Source of the DNA: Cliona cf. orientalis | Taxonomy: Eukaryota; Porifera; Demospongiae; Clionaida; Clionaidae | Assembly: GCA_963930775.1 (NCBI GenBank) | Contig: OZ005694.1 | Location: 4,829,054-4,893,053 of the forward strand | Direction: 5' to 3' | Length of the DNA: 64,000 nt | Part shown: one piece after another, positions 58,291-64,000 of the stretch | Layout: every line of letters starts with the position of its first letter | How positions within the stretch are numbered: the stretch's first letter is position 1 | Position numbers and translations under genes: made by a program | Notes under the pieces: generated by a model | The model's database searches: none | Told to the model about the DNA's origin: nothing | The model's input: the letters and a program-made list of their open reading frames with translations, nothing else

Positions 58291-60659
58291 AAACTAGCAA
58301 TGTGTGTAACCAGATGCAGTATACAAACATAAGCAGACAAAATTGATTAGCTCTATCTACACAGACATCGATCTGATTTACCATGCAAAACACAGTCATG
58401 AAAGCCTCATTCTATAACTATAATAATATAATACCTGCTTTTTATCATGGCCTCCTTTGAGCCATAGCTATACAAAGGTCACTCATCCTTTGTCGTATGT
58501 CTACCAGTTGTTGTGTGACTGTTAACGTTACTTCTGCGTTTCTGACATCTAAATTATGTCATTATTATGTTATATGTTTGTTGTGCCTCATGTCTTGTAT
58601 GAAGATAATTATCTCTTGTCGACAATGAAACTTTTCTGTCTAAATCGGCCAAGTCGTGACAGTATGCAACGAATCCATGAAGACATCATAGCACTGTAGA
58701 ATACAAATGAACACCAAAATTAATGTGCATGTACATGTAGGCTAGTAAATGAAGCAGAATTGGAGTTTCAGTGTTGAATCTATGCTGAACTGCTGTGACA
58801 TGGGGGGGGGGGGGGGGGAAGTTAATAATAATATTATTATAACAATGTTAATTTTCTCACAAGGAGTTTGGACGAGCCCCCTAATAGCTAGCAAGGGTAT
58901 TGTAATGTTGGATATAATGTGCATTGTAGTCAAGCATGTATTGAAAATTCACATAACAATAATTATTATAGCATCCAATTTGTGTCTAGGCTCACTGACT
59001 CACTCTAATTGATGATGCTTAGTCAACAGAATAGCTACTTGTGTGTGTCACGTTTAATGTCCCTGTGAGGGCTGCTACAATTCTAAAATTAGTGCCTGTT
59101 GGCCCTCGATACACTAAGTAGCACTTTCATATCTGGTAGGCATGCTCATGTTATTACGAACATGCACACACAAACACATACACGTCATGTGGAGAACTGA
59201 ATTTGTGAATGGATTTCCTAAGTCCGGGTGGAGTATTTATTAATAAATAATGCCTCAAGTAGAGAAATTTCATAGCTAATGAGGTAATTAATGCCACAGT
59301 TACTGTAAATTAAATGTTCAAGTTTGCTTATGCCTGTATATATGTAACAATAACAAATATTTGTGCAATATCATTGCTACAATATTATATCATTATTTGG
59401 TAGTCGCAAGCACAATAATAATATTATCTTGACTCCAATGTACATATTATTATGATAATTCCCATAGAGCTCTTTAAGTAAGTCGCAATAGTTCAGCATT
59501 AATACTTATTATGTTACTGTCACATAACACAGTTCAATAAGTGAATCATGTACGTAGCTCAATTATTGCTACATTTGAATTTGGAATTATCACTATTACT
59601 GATAAGATTACTTAGCGATGTATGTTTTCTCATGTGAGGGTGGAATCTGGACTATAATAGTTTAGATACTATTAATTTTAATAAATTTGGCAAAATGGCT
59701 CTCCATTGGTACGTATTGGCAAAGTTTAAATTGGTGATCTGAATCCTTATATCGTCATAGATTCACATGCGTTAAATTCAATTGGCAAGTGTTTAATTTG
59801 GCAATCTATAAACCGAATTTAATATTCCCGCTCTACAGTTATGTGTACTTCCTTGCTATAGTATCGAATTCATCAAATCACCAAATAATCTCGCTCTACG
59901 GTACTTCCTGGATACAGTATTTTAAAGGTGAAGTGTGAAGATTGTGCTAAAAAATAATTAGAAAGGAAGAAGTGATTATGAATATTACTGCTAATAGATT
60001 CCTAAAGGAGTAGCTAGGCATCCACTACTGTCTGAATTTTGCTAGGTGTACAGGACAGTAGCTAATAGCAACAGTAGCAGTCATGAGCTCTAGCATGACA
60101 TATTGATCTGTTCAATTACTTTCAGCCTACTTGTGGAGGGGCAGTTTGTATATAAATATCTTGTCAAGTTTCCTGCTTTGTTCAAAGTGATGACCGCACA
60201 TTCCTGGTGGTATAACATACCAGGACAGGAAATAACAATCTAATAATGAAAGTATACTGAGCACATACTATTAGGTAGAAACCCTACACAGAATAATACC
60301 GGTAACAGAAGCTATGCGCATTTTTCCTAATTAATTTATACTATCAAAGTTGTCAGTCAGTTATTGTGGGCCAATCATTTAGCCACTGTGTGTAGCAATA
60401 TAACATAATCATAGCCACGGAGCAATTAGCAGCATGACCTTCTGCCTTCAAGTAGTACTACTGTAACAGTTATTGTCAACATTTGGACTGCTACTTCATG
60501 CATGGTACATAACACGTAGCGGCACATGCCATGGACCATGAAGCCTGATAAGGGTATGCAATACACTACTTCATTAATTTTAATAGGCTAAGTATATTAT
60601 TATGTGGCTTGATGAGGCCTGAAGACATGTGCATGTCACTGACTGATGCTGCTCACATG
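58291..60659 (+). other. Intergenic region, no gene supported
   Basis: AT-rich with many aataata runs and a 17-nt G tract at 58802-58818. Two facing frames over that tract (63 and 87 codons) are accidental. Near 59690-59900 there are diverged MITE-end-like motifs (cgctctacggtac). Confidence 0.45.
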
Positions 60660-60863
60660 CTGCAGTATAAAATAATATTTAACATCTTTCCAAGCTGCGC
60701 CACCATCTTAAGATAGAGTTATTTGCACGTTTTGGGTGTTAATGCTTTTGTGTATACAATTAAGTGTATAGACAACAACGGTGATAACAACGGTGGGAAA
60801 TACGAATGGCCAGGTTGCCACATCAGTCTCTTCCAACCAGGGCAGGAGATAAAGATCTTTCAT
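60660..60863 (-). pseudogene. 5' fragment of a TLC-domain gene
   Basis: On the minus strand ATG at 60863 reads MKDLYLLPWLEETDVATWPF, then a hydrophobic stretch ending VVVYTL, homologous to the start of the copies at 63221 (-) and 63741 (+). Homology stops at about 60765; the frame then runs into unrelated sequence and stops near 60708. The flank 60660-60760 is itself a direct repeat of 63555-63640. It preserves the ancestral start of the family. Confidence 0.75.
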
Positions 60864-61494
60864 TTTGATGTCAACGGCACAGTAACTTGAGTTGCTTATA
60901 ATATTAGCTATTATATCTTCAGAATCTATACTTTGGTATGAAAATCAAGTGATAGCTGGGGTCTTATATATCAAGTGATATATCACCCTTGTACTATGCA
61001 TTCTTTATCTTGTATTACGGCCGAAAGATCAAAGGCACTGCCAGGGTTTCATCCAGCAAAATGGGATGGAAATGGGTGTGGCCCCCCGGCCCAAATTACA
61101 TGATAATTTGTTTTTGGGTGTCACTAAGGTATTTGTTATATACTTGTACTCTTAAATAAGTGGTCAGCTAGCCCTAAGGGCCGGAATACTGATCACTTGT
61201 ACGGCAACACCACATGCTCTCCTCTCCTCTGCCTCCTATTCTCTCTAACCTTGCCCCATCGATCAAAGTCAATTATAGGCTAGGGTTAAATCAAAGGGCA
61301 TAAGAATTTCTCAAGTGTCTAGGTGGATCCTAGCCCGGCAATGATGATTGAACCTACACAAGCAATGTTGTAGCTATAGATCACACGATCAGCAACAAAT
61401 GGCTAAGTTAATAATAATCTCAAAGTAGATCTGAAGGCCAGTCAATTTCTGTTAAGTTTAGCTGTGTATTATACAATATGAAATTGTAACAAGT

Positions 61495-61605
61495 TAAAAA
61501 TTTATTTGCTCTGAGTTATTAATCTTTTTTGTAATGTATTACATAGCTATATGGCATATCCGGGCCATCCCTACTTATGGAGTCGGTAGACTCTATGATA
61601 ATGTT
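61495..61605 (-). repeat. Family E fragment
   Basis: tttttgtaatgtattacat, ggcatatccgggccatccct and gagtcggtagactctatga match the left end of family E copies in inverse. Confidence 0.75.
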
Positions 61606-62252
61606 TTTTTAGCATAATGAGCACATGCACACCCTAGCTACCTGTATTATAAATAATGCAGCGACAATACATGATAATAATTATTATGTTCTTTTAGCAT
61701 AATGAGCACTGTATGCATGCACACCAGGCCCTAGCTAGTCAGTACCTGATAATAATATGAATCTCTTCAAGCTGTGTCTACAAACTTCCATTATGCCAAA
61801 CATGATGTAAAATCATGCAAGGCTACTGATTGCTAGCTAATTAAATGACACCTGGATATCCATCTAGCTACATATCACGGAATACTGTCACGTAAAGTTA
61901 GCTACGGAAAACGTGATAAAGATGGTGCTCTAGTAGCTACACTGAGTTTGGCTAAGGCTTCTTAGATTCACACAGACATGAATGAATATGAATGATTCCA
62001 TCTCTAAGGGTAATTAAAAGCCTGAACTATCACAGTGTAAGGCTATGACACTTGAATTAGTCACCTGGCTTATTCGATGCCCCACATCATGGAATTTGTC
62101 AATGACCCAAGTGTCATAATTAATGTTAGATATTGGCCCAACTGAAAATTGCTTTTTGAGTTGCTCAACCGCTGCCAAATGCTAGCTTGCTTAATTCCAC
62201 CCTACGAAGAAAGCTCAGGCCTGCACCATCGTATCATAATAGTAAACATATA
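61606..62252 (+). other. Intergenic, nothing recognised
   Basis: Contains a short direct repeat (ttttagcataatgagcac at about 61608 and 61695) and no supported gene. Confidence 0.4.
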
Positions 62253-63221
62253 TTAAGTTAACAGTTTTATCCCTAATGGACTTCCATACATATATGCTTG
62301 GAGAAATTGGTAAGTACACAAGTGCATAATAATATAATAATTATGCTCCATGAAATCACGCAGATTATTGAGTCTTGTTCTTTTCCTGAGGCTTGGCATA
62401 TCGTAGAATGAGATCTTTCGACTATACTGTCTGTACAGCCTCTTGGCTTCCACCTTTGTCCAGTGAGGAGTTAGCCCAATAGTCACCAGTAAAGCGGAAA
62501 GGCAGGTAGTAATCAGTGGTAGTACTGGCATCTCATTCCATACATAGCTCCAATTCTTAATGATTGTGTAGAAGAAGTACAACTCCAGCAATGTTCGAAA
62601 ATAGTACAGATAGATAATAATTTGCTGATTCACCTTCATGATGGAGAGATGAGTAAGCTTTGCTTTAGCGAGCATCCATGCAATTGCTATAAGAAAGTGG
62701 ACCTATCATCTCCTCCATGAATGCAATCATAGTAAGGTATTGTCCTTTGTCGTTGTAGTACATTACAACACTGTATACACTGAGGGTAATCAAGTGATGA
62801 AATAGTAATTAAGGCTCAGCTGTACTGAATCGGTTGCCATAAAGAAGCTTTCCCACTATCATCAGAACAGTGTCAAAGAGATACAAACCAACAAGTGTGT
62901 ACACAGCAACAGGGGCAGTCTTTGTCGTTCCATTGACTACATCGTGTTTGAGAGTATCGTCCACTAGCAGGTACCACATTCCAGTGAAAATAGGAATAGG
63001 AAATTTGAATAACTTGGTGCCTTTAATGCACCAGAGAAAACTTGTCAGCATCATCAAGAGCCCTAAATCTCTCCTAGAAGAACGAGGCTGTGCACACAGT
63101 GAGGAATACAAGTGTATAGACAACAACTGTGATATATAGCAATGGTGGAAAATATGAATGGCCAGGTTGTCACGTCGGTATCCTCTAACTAGGGCAGGAG
63201 ATACAAATAAAGATCTTTCAT
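62253..63221 (-). pseudogene. TLC-domain (TRAM/LAG1/CLN8) membrane protein, decayed copy
   Basis: Read on the minus strand from ATG at 63221. Pieces in order: MKDLYLYLLP, TAG, LEDTDVTTWPF, frameshift, VVVYTLVFLTV, TAG, ERFRAL, frameshift, SFLWCIKGTKLF, IFTGMWYLLVDDTLKHDV, VGLYLFDTVLMIVGKLLYGN, TAA at 62809, LLFHHLITLSVYS, FMEEMIGPLSYSN, frameshift, WMLAKAKL, then two further helices (YYFRTLLELYFFYTII and PVLPLITTCLSALLVTIGL) and a basic tail to 62253. The F-H-H motif, the E-x(3)-P segment after it and about seven helices are the TLC signature; family members act in ER lipid metabolism or lipid sensing. At least three stops and three frameshifts make it non-functional. The TLCD4-like subfamily is a guess. 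Confidence 0.85.
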
Positions 63222-63554
63222 TTTGATATCAATAGTACTTGAGTGAATCACTTTCTCACTATAGTTATTATTATAGCTAGCTATAGCTGTTGAAGAGCAA
63301 GCGACAGCTACGGACTGTTATAGTTAGTACGGTATCTACAATAATAGCAACACTGGATGATGTGAAGCAGTATAGCTACATGCACACACAAAATCACACC
63401 AATCTACCCCACATATTTATATGCTGTGGCTCAGCCTTACACATCAGCCATGCTATTAAGTATTATGCACACATGAGGTCATTATAATAACTATAAGGCT
63501 TCACATTATTGTCAGTTTGGATGACCTCTGCACCCTTTTCCCTATGATTGATCA

Positions 63555-63640
63555 ATGCTGCAGTATCAACTTTCCAATCTGCACCACTATCTTAAGATAG
63601 AGCTGTTTGCATGTTTTGGGTATTAATGCTTTTGCGCGTA
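63555..63640 (+). repeat. Direct repeat of 60660-60760
   Basis: ctgcagtat, caccactatcttaagataga and gttttgggtattaatgctttt also lie at about 60660-60750 in the same orientation. Confidence 0.75.
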
Positions 63641-63733
63641 TAGTCTACAGCTATATTATATCACTTGATTCTCATACAAGAGTATAGATTCTGAACATAT
63701 ATGAGCAACTCAATTAAGTTACTGTGCCATTGA

Positions 63734-64000
63734 TATCAAAATGGAAGATCATCAATTTATCTCCTGCCCTGGTTGAAGGATACTGATGTGACAACCTGGC
63801 CATTCGTATTTTTCACCATTGCTATCATAGTTGTTGTCTATACACTTGTATTCCTCACTGTGTGCATACCCTCGTTTTTCTTGGAGAGATTTAGGGCTCT
63901 TAGTGATGTGGATAAGTTTACCTGGTGTGCCAAAGGTACAAAGTTATTCTATTTTCCTGTCCCTAGGCCTATTTTCACTGGATTGTGGTACTTGCTAGTG
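63734..64000 (+). CDS. TLC-domain gene copy, partial at the right edge, start disturbed
   Basis: The frame 63734-64000 is open to the edge and reads LLPWLKDTDVTTWPF, two hydrophobic stretches (FFTIAIIVVVYTLVFLTV), FLERFRALSDVDKFTW, CAKGTKLFYF and IFTGLWYLLV. This is the N-terminal part of the same TLC protein as the decayed minus copy, without its stops. The ATG expected by homology (63741) is out of frame: about five extra nt (atcaa) follow it, so from that ATG translation ends after 11 codons. Either the gene starts in an unseen exon or elsewhere, or this copy is also damaged. It faces the decayed copy in inverted orientation. Confidence 0.65.

Noticed and set aside
62809..63126. 105-residue minus-strand frame as an intact small membrane protein
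   Set aside because: Its first 25 residues are an out-of-frame reading of the TLC gene and its stop interrupts the conserved domain right before the His-His motif, so it is a piece of a pseudogene.
1..64000. CRISPR arrays, operons, ribosome binding sites, tRNA or rRNA genes
   Set aside because: The locus is eukaryotic. The spaced repeats are transposon families or minisatellites, and no cloverleaf or rRNA segment was recognised by reading; a tRNA scan was not possible.

Overview
The window is eukaryotic, AT-rich, intron-rich genomic DNA from an invertebrate animal. The mix of a NACHT-LRR gene joined to fibronectin III (FN3) modules, a DIRS-type retroelement relic and a dense load of short DNA transposons fits an early-branching metazoan, most likely a demosponge. 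That assignment is inference; no taxon-diagnostic gene is present. || Region 38-57552 (+) is read as one gene. I joined 21 exons by GT/AG sites, reading phase and domain logic. The joined frame is open for 1335 codons plus a TAA stop. Order: short Ser/Thr/Asn-rich N-terminus, one membrane-spanning helix ending in a Cys cluster, an Ig-like exon, three FN3 exons (the first two near-copies), a large NACHT ATPase exon, 13 leucine-rich-repeat (LRR) exons and a short C-terminal exon. All module exons from the membrane helix to the third FN3 are phase 1-1; all LRR exons are phase 2-2. The ten later LRR exons alternate strictly between 81 nt and 84 nt, as five pairs produced by tandem duplication of a two-exon genomic unit; homologous intron sequence is still visible between units. 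The architecture suggests an NLR-type innate sensor tethered to a membrane. || The introns (mostly 1-6.5 kb) are a repeat graveyard: several miniature inverted-repeat transposon families with TA target sites, a pogo-like element, two foldback elements including one with perfect 77-bp arms, a family ending in CCCTCGGCGCATGCG that forms inverted pairs around LRR exons, a 1.3-2 kb composite family, relics of DIRS retroelements (gag-like, RT/RNase H, tyrosine recombinase), minisatellites and pure G/C tracts up to 26 nt. Several insertions have a visible empty site elsewhere in the window, which gives their relative order. || Region 57553-60660 is intergenic with a tandem duplication and no gene I can support. 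Region 60660-64000 holds three copies, in two orientations, of a TLC-domain (TRAM/LAG1/CLN8) membrane-protein gene: a 5' fragment (-), a nearly full-length decayed copy (-), and a better preserved copy (+) that runs off the right edge but has a disturbed start.
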